A stretch of DNA of 64,000 bases, from the NCBI GenBank assembly GCA_963822255.1, contig CAWGGV010000006.1, positions 558,001-622,000 on the forward strand. The letters are read 5' to 3'. Numbering within the stretch: position 1 is the first letter of the stretch; each line of letters starts with the position of its first letter. The translations under genes were made by a program, and so were the position numbers. The stretch comes from UBA7803 sp963822255 (GTDB lineage Bacteria > Pseudomonadota > Gammaproteobacteria > Pseudomonadales > Azotimanducaceae). Positions 43,971-52,750 of this stretch are shown here, piece after piece. Under the pieces are notes generated by a model. That model was given only the letters and a program-made list of their open reading frames with translations, was not told the origin of the DNA and did no database searches.

Positions 43971-44915
43971 ATGACGGACATTCCCCGGTTCCCGGAGCCG
44001 CAGCACATCGCGACGAACGGGGTTTCGCTCGAAGTGTTCACTGCCGGTGACCCCGCCGGCACGCCGCTGGTGCTCTGCCACGGCTGGCCCGAGCTCGCCT
44101 ACTCCTGGCGCCACCAGGTTCCGGCACTCACCGCCGCCGGCTACCACGTCATCGCCCCCAACCAGCGCGGCTACGGGCGCTCCAGCCGGCCCGAGGCGGT
44201 CGAGGACTACGACATCCACCATCTCTGCGGCGACCTCACCGGGCTGCTCGATCACTTCGGCTACGGCGACGCGGTGTTCGTCGGCCACGACTGGGGCGCC
44301 ATCGTGGTGTGGAACCTGGCCATGCTGCACCCGCAGCGGGTACGCGGCGTCGTCAACCTGTCGGTGCCGCTGCTGGTGCGCGGCCCGACAGACTGGGTCA
44401 GCTTCTGGGAAGAGCGCCTGGGCGGCGACTTCTACATCGTTCACTTCAACCGCCGCCCCGGGGTGGCCGACGCGGTGTTCGACGCCAACGTGGAGAATTT
44501 CCTCGGCAATCTCTACCGCACGGGGGCCTGGCTGGCGGCGCCTGCCGATCTCGGCCCGGGCATGGCGCTGGTCAACATGGCCACGGCGCCCACCATGCCC
44601 GGCGAGCCGCTGATGAGTGACGACGAGCTGGCCGTCTTCGTCGAGGCGTTCCGCCACTCCGGCTTCACCGGCGGCATCAACTGGTACCGCAACTTCACCC
44701 GCAACTGGCAGACCACCGCCGACGTGGCTGAGCGCGTGACCCAGCCGGCGCTGATGATCTACGGGCGCTACGACATGGTCCCGCCGAACCCGGAGCTCGG
44801 CCGCTACGTTCCGGACCTCGAGACCCACACGCTGGAATGCGGCCACTGGATCCAGCAGGAGAAGCCGGAGGAGACCAACGCGCTGATGCTCGACTGGCTC
44901 GCCCGACGCGTCTGA
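43971..44915 (+). CDS. Soluble epoxide hydrolase-type alpha/beta hydrolase
   Basis: A 314-residue alpha/beta hydrolase with the epoxide hydrolase signature. The oxyanion motif is CHGWPE, the nucleophile Asp sits in GHDWGAIVVW, lid tyrosines are found in GINWYRNFTRNW, and the catalytic His is in GHWIQQEKPEE near the C-terminus with an acidic partner in YGRYDMV. These residues favour epoxide hydrolysis over haloalkane or ester cleavage. It closes an operon with two SDRs, which together could convert an epoxide to a diol and oxidise it, as in terpene or alkene degradation. A palindromic repeat lies right after its stop. Confidence 0.9.
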   Translation: MTDIPRFPEPQHIATNGVSLEVFTAGDPAGTPLVLCHGWPELAYSWRHQVPALTAAGYHVIAPNQRGYGRSSRPEAVEDYDIHHLCGDLTGLLDHFGYGDAVFVGHDWGAIVVWNLAMLHPQRVRGVVNLSVPLLVRGPTDWVSFWEERLGGDFYIVHFNRRPGVADAVFDANVENFLGNLYRTGAWLAAPADLGPGMALVNMATAPTMPGEPLMSDDELAVFVEAFRHSGFTGGINWYRNFTRNWQTTADVAERVTQPALMIYGRYDMVPPNPELGRYVPDLETHTLECGHWIQQEKPEETNALMLDWLARRV

Positions 44916-44921
44916 CGCGGC

Positions 44922-44983
44922 TGGTGTGGGAGCGGCCTGTGTGGGAGCGGCCTCCCGGCCGCGATCGCGGCCCCAGACCGCTC
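44922..44983. repeat. Dispersed palindromic repeat after the epoxide hydrolase gene
   Basis: A half copy (TGTGGGAGCGGCCT at about 44925-44938) is followed by a full copy at 44939-44983 with CGGCCTCCCGGCCGCGATCG. It fills the gap between the two convergent genes. A terminator role is possible from the strong stem, but there is no T tract. Confidence 0.75.
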
Positions 44984-44987
44984 CGAC

Positions 44988-45371
44988 TCAAAACGCCACC
45001 CGCAGCGCCCCTATCAGGCCGCCGATCACCAGCGCCAGGTTGGCCGCCATGGTGATCGCCATGCCCGGTCCCCGCCGCCCGGCGTCGCTTACGTACCCCC
45101 GGAAGTAGAGGGCGCGGCCGACCATGAACACCACCCCTGCGGCCACCGCGTATAGCTCGCCGACGAACCAGCCGGCGGCGTAGAGCGCCGGCAGGAACAC
45201 TACGAGCTGCTCGGTGGTATTGGCGTGGGCCCGGAACACGCGCTCGAACTCCCGGTCGCCGGTCACCGCCGGCGCGGCGAGACCCGTGCGGGTACGGGCA
45301 CGGCTGACCTGCACGGAGAAGTACAGGTACTCGATCAGCGCCAGCATGGCGATGGCGGAGACGGTGGCCAT
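44988..45371 (-). CDS. MAPEG-family membrane protein
   Basis: A 127-residue membrane protein with four hydrophobic helices. Family features include the N-terminal helix with QVSRARTRTG and the region REFERVFRAHANTTEQLVVF (the conserved RAHxNTxE element of MAPEG). FMVGRALYFRGYV is the Arg/Tyr-rich segment that binds glutathione in eukaryotic members, and GMAITMAANLALVIGG follows. Bacterial members may act as membrane glutathione transferases or peroxidases, and this is not shown here. The start ATG overlaps the stop of the thioesterase gene by one base (TGATG). Its neighbours are a thioesterase and a Nudix hydrolase. Confidence 0.88.
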   Translation of the reverse strand: MATVSAIAMLALIEYLYFSVQVSRARTRTGLAAPAVTGDREFERVFRAHANTTEQLVVFLPALYAAGWFVGELYAVAAGVVFMVGRALYFRGYVSDAGRRGPGMAITMAANLALVIGGLIGALRVAF

Positions 45372-45823
45372 CAGCTCTCGTCGGCTTCCTTCTCGATCAT
45401 GAACGAGCCGGTCGCCTCGGCCACCACGTCCTCCGTGTCCCGGCGAATGATCTTCCCTTCCATCAGCGCGAGCCGCCCTTTGCGGCGGGTGCAGCGGCCC
45501 TCCAGGCGAACCGGCGTGCCGATGGGCAGGTGGGCCCGGTAGCGCACGTCGGCCCGAGCGGTGAAACACACCAGCCCCTTGAGCCACAGCCAGTTTGCCA
45601 TCACATCGTCCAGCAGGCTGAACAGGATGCCGCCGTGGGTCACGCGATCGTAGCCGCGGTGATCGGTGCCGGGGGTGAACTCGCCGACGCACACATCGCC
45701 CTCGAACGTGAAGCGCACGCCGAGGCCGATGGGATTGCCGGGCCCACAGACGAAGCAGTGGTTGGCGGCCGCAGCCAACGCATTGTCCCGCGCGATGTCA
45801 TCCGTCATTGCGTGGAGCTCCAT
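45371..45823 (-). CDS. PaaI-like hotdog-fold thioesterase
   Basis: A 150-residue hotdog thioesterase. The N-terminus carries CFVCGPGNPIGLG, a conserved element of a subgroup. The catalytic HGGILFSLLDDVMA region holds the Asp, and the strand motif RADVRYRAHLPIG follows. These proteins hydrolyse acyl-CoA or aryl-CoA thioesters. An alternative start is the second Met five codons in (Thr-Asp-Asp). It overlaps the MAPEG gene and is divergent to the Nudix gene with only 68 bases between them, so their promoters overlap. Confidence 0.88.
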   Translation of the reverse strand: MELHAMTDDIARDNALAAAANHCFVCGPGNPIGLGVRFTFEGDVCVGEFTPGTDHRGYDRVTHGGILFSLLDDVMANWLWLKGLVCFTARADVRYRAHLPIGTPVRLEGRCTRRKGRLALMEGKIIRRDTEDVVAEATGSFMIEKEADES

Positions 45824-45891
45824 GAACCACCCGCTTATGATATAGAAATGTCGACCTTCACATGGAACCCGGCGCGGTACGGAGGCAGCCC

Positions 45892-46497
45892 ATGTACCGG
45901 CTGAACGCCATCCGCGACCGGCTCGCGGAGCACCGTCCGCAATTTCACCCGCCCAGCGCCAACACCCGCCAGGCCGCGGTAGCCATCGTCCTGCGCGCCG
46001 AAGACATCGATACCCGGATCCTGTTCATCAAACGGGCGGAGAAGCTGGACGACCCGTGGTCCGGCCATATGGCGTTCCCCGGCGGTCACCTGCAGACGGA
46101 AGACGCGGATCTGCGAGCGGCGGCCGAGCGCGAGACCTTCGAAGAGATCGGCTTGGACCTGTCCGTGGCGGAGTATCTCGGCCCCCTCGACCACCAGCGC
46201 GCTATGCCCCGGGGCCGGACCCTGGACATGCTGATCGCACCCCACGTGTTCGCCCTGCACGACGAGCCGGAGTTTACCCTCAACTACGAAGTGCAGGAGG
46301 TCGTCTGGACGTCGCTTCCAGGCCTCGCCGGCAATCTCCTGCACGACACCGAAACCCGGCCCATGGCCGGCGAGCCCACGGTGTTCAACGGCTATCGGCT
46401 CGAGCGGGGCCACTTCGTCTGGGGGCTCACCTACCGGATGCTGAAGTCGCTGCTCAGCACCATCGATCCGGCGTGGGAGCCGCCGGACGCCCTGTAG
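45892..46497 (+). CDS. Nudix hydrolase, CoA-pyrophosphatase-like
   Basis: A 201-residue Nudix hydrolase. The Nudix box reads GGHLQTEDADLRAAAERETF and then EEIGL, and the upstream RAEKLDDPWSGHMAFPGG is the extra motif of the CoA-pyrophosphatase (NudL/YeaB) subgroup. The likely activity is cleavage of CoA and its derivatives to acyl-phosphopantetheine and ADP, but other diphosphates remain possible. The ATG at 45892 has GGAGG nearby and is chosen over an ATG 30 bases upstream. Confidence 0.88.
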   Translation: MYRLNAIRDRLAEHRPQFHPPSANTRQAAVAIVLRAEDIDTRILFIKRAEKLDDPWSGHMAFPGGHLQTEDADLRAAAERETFEEIGLDLSVAEYLGPLDHQRAMPRGRTLDMLIAPHVFALHDEPEFTLNYEVQEVVWTSLPGLAGNLLHDTETRPMAGEPTVFNGYRLERGHFVWGLTYRMLKSLLSTIDPAWEPPDAL

Positions 46498-46527
46498 TCG
46501 ACGAACTTGGGACAGCTCTCCGGTCGC

Positions 46528-46676
46528 CTGGTGTGGGAGCGCTCTCCAGAGCGCGATCAGGGGGTCGCGGCCGGGAGGGCGCTCGCACCGCCGGGGATGA
46601 AGATCGCGGCCGGGGAGGCCGCTTCCACAAGGCCGCTCCCACTAGACTAGGCCGCTTCCACAAGGCCGCTCCCACC
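46528..46676. repeat. Cluster of dispersed palindromic repeats between convergent genes
   Basis: At least three imperfect copies: GTGTGGGAGCGCTCTCCAGA at about 46531-46550, a block around GCGGCCGGGAGGGCGCTC (46566-46584), and two tandem CGCTTCCACAAGGCCGCTCC units near 46620-46639 and 46653-46672. All are related to the elements at 7.4, 29.8 and 44.9 kb. The cluster ends 4 bases before the stop codon of the Hsp70-like gene. Confidence 0.75.
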
Positions 46677-46679
46677 AGC

Positions 46680-48074
46680 TCAGTCCTGGTATTGCCAGCC
46701 GTGGTAGTCGGCGATGGCAAGACCAGCGGCCACGCTGGTGAACGGGTCGTGATCCACCACCCGGCCCGGAAAACGCGCCTCGAGAATACGGCGCACCGCC
46801 GGGATCAGGCTCGAGCCGCCGGTGCGCAGCACCACGTCGATGGCCGAAGCGGTGAGACCGGCCCGGTGGAGCGTCGCATCGAGCGCCTCCGCCACCCGAT
46901 CCAGCAGATCGCCGATCAGCGCCTCGAACTCGTTGCGGCCAAGGAGGATCTCCACGTCGAGCTCGGGGATGTCGAGCACGGCGGTCTCTTGGTAAGAAAG
47001 CCGGGCCTTGAAGTCCTTGATCGCCTGGAACACCTGATAGCTGAGGTTGCGCTGGATCAGCTCCATCAACCGCCGGAATTTTTCCGCGCCGGGACCGCCC
47101 TGCGCCAGGCGCTCCATCACGGGCGTGGTGTAGCGATTCTGATTCAGGGTGTAGGTCACCGCCCAGTTGAGCAGCAGATCCTCGTATTCCTCGAAGGGAA
47201 ACTCCGTCTCGATCTCCCGATCCATACCCCGCCGCCGCCAGCGTTCGCCCTTGCCGAGCCTGGGGAACAGGAGCTCTCGGAACAGCCGCTGATCGATGTG
47301 GTCGCCGCCGAGGGCAATGCCGTAGGTGGTGATCACGTCGATCTCCCCCGGCCGGCGCCGCAGCACGCAGAGGTCCAGGGTGCCGCCGCCGAAATCCAGG
47401 GTGAGGAAGTGCTCGCCGGCCACATCCGGGTTGGCGGTGAGATAGCTGACGGCAGCGGCGATGGGCTCCGGATAGAAATGCCGGCGGACGATGCCCGCGT
47501 ACTTGTACGCCTCGGCGAGACGGGTCAGCGCCGTCTGGTTGCGGAACTCCTCGCGGCCTTCGAAGGTGACCGGATGGCCGAGGTGGGCCTCGTCACAGGG
47601 CGCGGCGTGCTGCTCCAGCGCCTTGCGGATGCGCAGCAGAATCGGCGTGATCAGCGCCACCAGCCGGAACGGGTGGTCGAACACCATGAGCCGCCGCACC
47701 CGGCTGTCGCCGAGCAGACGCTTAGTGCCGCGGAACAGGCGGCCCTGCAGACCGCTGTCGATCAGCGGCCGGCCGTAGATCTTCTGGGTGGCGGTCTCCA
47801 CCGGCGCGGGATGCTCGGAGTCGCCGTGCTCGATGAACTGGCTGGTTTCGGCGATGACCTCGGGAATCATCTCCACCGTCCGGCCGGTGTTGTCCTCGAT
47901 GTAGCGGTCGATGGCTGCCTGGCCGGTGAGCGTCTTCAGCTCGCGGTCGATGTAGGTGGCCGACGGCATGATGGGCTCGTCCCCTTCCAGCCCCACCAGC
48001 AGCAGCCGCTCGCCGTCGTACACGGCGGCCGCCGAGTTGGTGGTCCCGAAGTCTATGCCGATGCCCACCGGCAC
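46680..48074 (-). CDS. Hsp70-like ATPase of the YegD type
   Basis: A 464-residue Hsp70-actin superfamily ATPase without a substrate-binding domain, like E. coli YegD. The phosphate-binding loops are GIDFGTTNSAAAVYDG (residues 5-20) and LDFGGGTLDLCVLR, and the adenosine-binding loop is RTGGSSLIPAVRR. The central region has an extended helical insertion (about 100-160). Such proteins are thought to act as specialised chaperone-like ATPases, but their partners are not known. The GTG start at 48074 is chosen since it leads directly into the ATPase motif. It lies 3 bases downstream of the CoA-transferase gene and is probably coexpressed with it. Confidence 0.9.
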   Translation of the reverse strand: MPVGIGIDFGTTNSAAAVYDGERLLLVGLEGDEPIMPSATYIDRELKTLTGQAAIDRYIEDNTGRTVEMIPEVIAETSQFIEHGDSEHPAPVETATQKIYGRPLIDSGLQGRLFRGTKRLLGDSRVRRLMVFDHPFRLVALITPILLRIRKALEQHAAPCDEAHLGHPVTFEGREEFRNQTALTRLAEAYKYAGIVRRHFYPEPIAAAVSYLTANPDVAGEHFLTLDFGGGTLDLCVLRRRPGEIDVITTYGIALGGDHIDQRLFRELLFPRLGKGERWRRRGMDREIETEFPFEEYEDLLLNWAVTYTLNQNRYTTPVMERLAQGGPGAEKFRRLMELIQRNLSYQVFQAIKDFKARLSYQETAVLDIPELDVEILLGRNEFEALIGDLLDRVAEALDATLHRAGLTASAIDVVLRTGGSSLIPAVRRILEARFPGRVVDHDPFTSVAAGLAIADYHGWQYQD

Positions 48075-48077
48075 CGT

Positions 48078-49247
48078 TCACCGCCTCCCGCCATCCGGCG
48101 CCACCAGGGCGCCGCTCCACCGCATCGGGTCGCCGTCGTCGGGGCCCAGCCAGTCCCGGAGCACCTCGACGTTGTGCTCGCCCTGATGGGGAGCGCCGCC
48201 GCGCACGCGGGCCTCCGCCGCCGAGAACCGGTACGGCGACTGCGGGATTCGGCGGGTGCCGCCGGCGCGGTCGTCCACTTCGGTGACGGTGCCCCGGTGC
48301 AGCACCGTCGGCAGTTCCAGGGCCTGCGCGCTGCTGCGGACGTCGCCCCACGCCAGGTTCATACGGTCGAATGCGTCGATCACCGCTTGCCGGTCCTGGC
48401 AGCTACGGGTGAGGAAGCGATGAGCCGCTTCCCGCCGGGCGGCTATCTTCTGCTCGAGGCTGGCGCCGTCCGGGGTCGGGTCCTCGACCCCCATGACCTC
48501 CGTGAGGCGCCGCCACACGTGGCGGAAGTCGCCGGCAATGACCACGGGACCAGCGGCGGAGTCCCACACTTCGCTCGGCATGTTCTTCTGATCGTAGGAG
48601 TGGTCCAGCGCCACGTGCATGTGGTCGTCGGTGGCGAGGGTCGCGTCGATCATGGCCATGTCGATGTGCTGGCCCTGTCCGCTGCGCTGACGCAGATGCA
48701 GGGCGGCCAGCGCCGCGACCAGGCCGTGGAGCCCGGCGTTGGTGTCCGCCACCGACAGCGCCATGTCGGCCGGCCGGGCACCGGAGTTCTCCGCCTGGCG
48801 CGCCATGATGCCGGACTCGGCGTGGATGATCGGCGCGTAGGCCGCGCGCCGCGACTCCGGGCCGCCCGCGCCGAAGCCGGAGATCGACAGCATGATCAGC
48901 CCGGGGTTCTCGGCGGCGAGCACGCCGTAGCCGAGCCCCAGCCGGCCCATCACGTCGGGGCGGAAGTTCTCCACCAGCACGTCGGCCCGGCGGGCCAGCG
49001 CCTTCACCAGCTCCACCCCCGCCGGCACGGTGAGGTCCACGCAGATGGCGCGCTTACCCGCGTTCTGCTGATTGAAATAGCCGGAAATTCCGCCGCGTCT
49101 GGCGCCCCACAGCCGCGTCACGTCGCCGTCGGGCGGCTCCACCTTGACCACGTCCGCCCCCAGGTCGGTGAGCATACGGGCGGCGAACGGCCCCGCCAGC
49201 ACCCGTGACAGGTCGAGGACCCTGATCCCCTCGAGCGGCGAGCTCAC
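48078..49247 (-). CDS. CaiB/BaiF-family (class III) CoA-transferase
   Basis: A 389-residue class III CoA-transferase. The N-terminal GIRVLDLSRVLAGPFAARML and LGADVVKVEPP are family hallmarks. The catalytic Asp is likely in the conserved ADTNAGLHGL region (residues about 165-176), which matches the DxxAG-type motif. The enzyme would transfer CoA between carboxylic acids or catalyse 2-methylacyl-CoA racemisation. The GTG start at 49247 overlaps the MsrA stop by 4 bases, and the Hsp70-like gene follows. Together with the crotonase and thiolase in the window it fits an acyl-CoA catabolic lifestyle. Confidence 0.9.
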   Translation of the reverse strand: MSSPLEGIRVLDLSRVLAGPFAARMLTDLGADVVKVEPPDGDVTRLWGARRGGISGYFNQQNAGKRAICVDLTVPAGVELVKALARRADVLVENFRPDVMGRLGLGYGVLAAENPGLIMLSISGFGAGGPESRRAAYAPIIHAESGIMARQAENSGARPADMALSVADTNAGLHGLVAALAALHLRQRSGQGQHIDMAMIDATLATDDHMHVALDHSYDQKNMPSEVWDSAAGPVVIAGDFRHVWRRLTEVMGVEDPTPDGASLEQKIAARREAAHRFLTRSCQDRQAVIDAFDRMNLAWGDVRSSAQALELPTVLHRGTVTEVDDRAGGTRRIPQSPYRFSAAEARVRGGAPHQGEHNVEVLRDWLGPDDGDPMRWSGALVAPDGGRR

Positions 49248-49894
49248 GCCCGGACCAGCGGTTCCACGTTGCAGCCGACGCCCGTGCCGCCGAGCCCGCA
49301 GTAGCCGCCCGGCACCTTGGCCAGATACTGCTGATGAAACGACTCGGCGTAGTAAAACGTGCCGCCGGGCTCGACGTCGGTGGCGATGGAGCCGAAGCCG
49401 GCGGCGCTGAGGGCGCGCTGATACTGCTGCCGCGAGCGTTCCGCCAGCGCCTGCTGCTGGTCGCCGAAGGTGAAGATCGCCGACCGGTACTGGGTGCCGA
49501 CGTCGTTGCCCTGGCGCATGACCTGGGTGGGATCGTGGGATTCCCAGAACACCTTGAGGAGCTGCGGGTACGTCACGCGCGCCGGATCGAACACCACCAG
49601 CACCACCTCGGCATGCCCGGTGCGCCCGGAGCAAACCTCCTCGTAGGTGGGATTCGGGGTGAAGCCGCCGGCGTAGCCGACGGCGGTGGTGAAGACCCCG
49701 GGCGTCTCCCAGAACTTGCGCTCGGCGCCCCAGAAACATCCGAGACCGAACACCGCCTGCTGGTATCCTTGCGGAAACGGGGGTTTCAGGGGTGCGCCGC
49801 TCACATAGTGCTCGCTCGACACCGGCATCTGGGCCTCGCGCCCGGGCAACGCCTCCTCGGCTGTCGGCATACGGAGTTTTCGCTGGAAATTCAT
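49244..49894 (-). CDS. msrA: Peptide methionine (S)-S-oxide reductase MsrA
   Basis: A 216-residue MsrA. The catalytic Cys is in GLGCFWGAER (GCFWG motif), substrate residues include HDPTQVMRQGNDVGTQYRSA, and resolving Cys residues lie in the C-terminal GGYCGLGGTGVGC. The N-terminus (EEALPGREAQMPV) matches E. coli MsrA, so the ATG at 49894 is used even though its ribosome site is weak. It repairs methionine sulfoxide in proteins. It overlaps the CoA-transferase start by 4 bases (GTGA). Confidence 0.95.
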   Translation of the reverse strand: MNFQRKLRMPTAEEALPGREAQMPVSSEHYVSGAPLKPPFPQGYQQAVFGLGCFWGAERKFWETPGVFTTAVGYAGGFTPNPTYEEVCSGRTGHAEVVLVVFDPARVTYPQLLKVFWESHDPTQVMRQGNDVGTQYRSAIFTFGDQQQALAERSRQQYQRALSAAGFGSIATDVEPGGTFYYAESFHQQYLAKVPGGYCGLGGTGVGCNVEPLVRA

Positions 49895-49976
49895 GTCTAT
49901 ACCTATTTCCAAGCCCTTTGATACTCAGGCGATCATACCTTTCACCCCATTCCACACAAGTGCTATAAGGCCCTTT

Positions 49977-51665
49977 ATGCGACTGTTGCCGACGATCCTC
50001 GCAGCGCTGCTCCTGACAGGCTGCCAGACAACGCCGCCCGACTACCACAGCCTGTCCGAGGCATACGCCGCCGGCGACGACGTTTCCCCGGCGCGGCTGC
50101 GGGAAGCCTTTCTCTCCGCCCCGGACCTCGCGGCGCGTATGGAGCGGCTCAACAACCTGGAGGAGCAGGCCCTCGCCGTGGTGGACGACGAGCCCCTGAA
50201 GCTCGGCTCCATCGGCTCGGCGATCCTCGACACCTACGTCGGCAGCCTCACCGGGCACTACGTGATGGCTCAGTTCTACGATCGTGTCTCCAATGGCAAG
50301 GCCGACTACCACCGCCAGTGGGTGGAGCGCATTCAGCACGACATGGAATCGGCCGGTGACGGCACGCTCGAGCACCCGTACCCGGCGGTGACCCCGGTGG
50401 AAGCCCGCATGTACGCGCTGAGCAAGGGCTGGAATACGGTCGGGTCGATCTATCAGAGTGACGAGAAGGACGGCGTGCCGTTTGCGCTGCTATTGCGGGT
50501 ACGGCCGGAGAACGGCCCGCTGAAGAGTCTGACCTTCGATCTCAGCGGCCTCTATGACTCCATGAGCCACCAGTTCGAGACCGCCCTGGCGAAGCTGCCG
50601 GCCAAGCCCGGTGCCGAGCAACCGGCCGATGATGGCAGCCGGGAGTTCACGCCCTTCACGCTGATCGGCTACCTGGCCCGCCAGGGCGACACCGCGGCCC
50701 AGACCGCGGTGGGCGGGTTTCTCGCCAGCAAGCGACGCTTCGACGACGCGGTCGAGTGGCTGCGCGCGGCCTCCCGCACCGGCAACCTCCTCGCCAACGA
50801 GTATCTGGCCGGCATCTTTCTCGAGAAGGCCCGCCTGGCGGACAGCGACGACGCCAGGAGCAAAGCCCTCGATCAGGTGATGGAGAACTACCTGCACGCC
50901 GTCGCCCTCGGCTCTCCCGACGCCATGTACGCGCTAGGCGTGTTGTACCTGAACGGCCACTACGGCGACGACAACCGGGCGTCCGGCGTGCCTCTTCTGA
51001 AGCAGGCCTCGGACCTCGGCTACAGCGATGCGACACTGTTTCTCGCGCACCTGCACTACGCGGGAGAAGTGGTGGACAAAGACCTCAGCGCCGCCCGCAA
51101 GCTCTACGCGGAGTCGGCGGCCGAAGGCAATCCCATGGCGCGCAAGAGCTACGCCCGCTTCCTCCTCGACCGCGACACCCACCAGGAGGGCGATCCCCGG
51201 GCCGTGCAATGGCTCGAGGAGATGGCCCGCGACGACGAGCCGGAGTCGCTGATCCTGCTCGGCAACCTGCACGCCCGCGGTATCGGTACCCGGCAGAGCG
51301 CGCGCCGCGCCATCGGCTATTTCAAGCAGGCGGTGAAGCAGGCGCCGGACAATCCCGGCATCGTCAACGAGGTGGCCTGGACCCTGGCGGTGACCGACCA
51401 GAACCGCCTGCGCCGCGCCGACTACGCCCGGCAGATCATGGATCACCTCATGGAGTCCGACGAGCAGGCCCGCGCGCGCCCGGAATACCTCGACACCTGG
51501 GCGGCCACGTACGCCGCCGCGGGCAATTTCGAGCGCGCCGTGAGCCTGCAGCAACAGGCCGTCAAAGCGGCCCGGGACGCCGACGACGAGAGCGTGCTGG
51601 ACATACTTCAGCAACATCTCGACGACTTCAGCGCCGGCAGGACCCTCTCCGAAACGGTGCCGTGA
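49977..51665 (+). CDS. Sel1/TPR-repeat lipoprotein
   Basis: A 562-residue lipoprotein with signal MRLLPTILAALLLTGCQ (lipobox LTGC, Cys at 16). The first 190 residues form an uncharacterised domain. From about residue 230 the protein carries Sel1-type helical repeats (AMYALGVLYLNGHYGD, LFLAHLHYAGEVVDKD, LLGNLHARGIGTRQSARRAIGY), then TPRs to the end. It is likely exported to the outer membrane and may act as an adaptor. The ATG at 49977 has AAGG nearby, and TATAAG at 49964 could be the -10 element of its promoter. The 3' end is coupled to selU by overlap (GTGA). Confidence 0.85.
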   Translation: MRLLPTILAALLLTGCQTTPPDYHSLSEAYAAGDDVSPARLREAFLSAPDLAARMERLNNLEEQALAVVDDEPLKLGSIGSAILDTYVGSLTGHYVMAQFYDRVSNGKADYHRQWVERIQHDMESAGDGTLEHPYPAVTPVEARMYALSKGWNTVGSIYQSDEKDGVPFALLLRVRPENGPLKSLTFDLSGLYDSMSHQFETALAKLPAKPGAEQPADDGSREFTPFTLIGYLARQGDTAAQTAVGGFLASKRRFDDAVEWLRAASRTGNLLANEYLAGIFLEKARLADSDDARSKALDQVMENYLHAVALGSPDAMYALGVLYLNGHYGDDNRASGVPLLKQASDLGYSDATLFLAHLHYAGEVVDKDLSAARKLYAESAAEGNPMARKSYARFLLDRDTHQEGDPRAVQWLEEMARDDEPESLILLGNLHARGIGTRQSARRAIGYFKQAVKQAPDNPGIVNEVAWTLAVTDQNRLRRADYARQIMDHLMESDEQARARPEYLDTWAATYAAAGNFERAVSLQQQAVKAARDADDESVLDILQQHLDDFSAGRTLSETVP

Positions 51666-52741
51666 CGGCGCCGGATCTCGAAGCGCTGCTCGCTCGCGGC
51701 ACGCCGTTTCTCGACGTGCGCGCTGCCGTGGAGTTCGACCGCGGTGCGGTGCCGGGGGCCGTGAACCTTCCGCTGCTCGACGACGAGGAACGCCACAAGG
51801 TGGGCGTCGCCTATAAGACGCGGGGCCACGACGCCGCGGTCGCCCTCGGGCACGAGCTGGTCCGTGGCGAGCTGCGGCGCCGCCGCACAGCCGACTGGCG
51901 CGCCTTCGCCGAAAACCATCCCGGGACGTGGATCTACTGCTGGCGTGGCGGTCAGCGCTCCGAGATCGTGCAGCGCTGGCTCGGCGAAACGGGCGTCGAC
52001 GTTCCCCGGGTGCCGGGGGGATTCAAGGCATTGCGGCAGGTATGCCTCGCCGTTCTCGAGCGGGCGCCGCAGGAGAAGCACTGGATCGTCCTCGGCGGCC
52101 GCACCGGCTCCGGTAAGACCCCGCTTCTGAACACCCTGCCTCACGCCATGGACCTGGAGGGGCTGGCGTGTCACCGCGGCTCCGCATTCGGCGCCCGGGA
52201 AACCCCGCAGCCGACACCGGTGAGCTTCGAAAACGCGCTGGCAGTGGCCTTCCTCCGCCACCGACACGACACCCTGGTGGTGGAGGACGAGAGCCGCACC
52301 ATCGGCCGTCTCGCGCTGCCCGAGGGTTGGCACCGGCGCATGCAGTCGGCGCCGCTGGCGTTGCTCGAGGTCCCTCGCGAGCAGCGGGTCGCGAACGTCG
52401 TTCAGGAATACGTCACGGCCCCGCTCTCGCGCGGGGTTCCGGCGGCGTCACTGCATCAGCGCTACCGGGACGCGCTCGCGCGCATCGAACGGCGGCTGGG
52501 CGGCGCGCGGCGCCAGGCGGTGCAGGCGGAGCTCGACCGCGCTTTCGCGGGCGGAGACCACCAGCCCTGGATCGAGCGGCTGCTCGAGTGGTACTACGAT
52601 CCCATGTACGACCATCAGCTCGGGAGCAAGCGCAGCCGGATAGCCGTGCAGGGCTGCGCGGATACGGTCCGAGGCTGGTTGGCCGACAGGGCCTCCGCCC
52701 GGCTCGGCGGCGCCGCCGACGATACCGTTGCCGGCCGCTGA
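51662..52741 (+). CDS. selU: tRNA 2-selenouridine synthase
   Basis: A 359-residue two-domain enzyme that swaps sulfur for selenium at the wobble 2-thiouridine of tRNAs for Lys, Glu and Gln, using selenophosphate. The N-terminal rhodanese domain has the catalytic Cys in YCWRGGQRS (about residue 97). The second domain has a P-loop GGRTGSGKTPLL and LEGLACHRGSAFG, then a Walker-B-like LVVEDESRTIG. The GTG start at 51662 overlaps the previous stop. It is also known as mnmH/ybbB. No selD is present in this window, so selenophosphate supply has to come from elsewhere. Confidence 0.95.
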   Translation: MTAPDLEALLARGTPFLDVRAAVEFDRGAVPGAVNLPLLDDEERHKVGVAYKTRGHDAAVALGHELVRGELRRRRTADWRAFAENHPGTWIYCWRGGQRSEIVQRWLGETGVDVPRVPGGFKALRQVCLAVLERAPQEKHWIVLGGRTGSGKTPLLNTLPHAMDLEGLACHRGSAFGARETPQPTPVSFENALAVAFLRHRHDTLVVEDESRTIGRLALPEGWHRRMQSAPLALLEVPREQRVANVVQEYVTAPLSRGVPAASLHQRYRDALARIERRLGGARRQAVQAELDRAFAGGDHQPWIERLLEWYYDPMYDHQLGSKRSRIAVQGCADTVRGWLADRASARLGGAADDTVAGR

Positions 52742-52750
52742 CGCGGCCGG

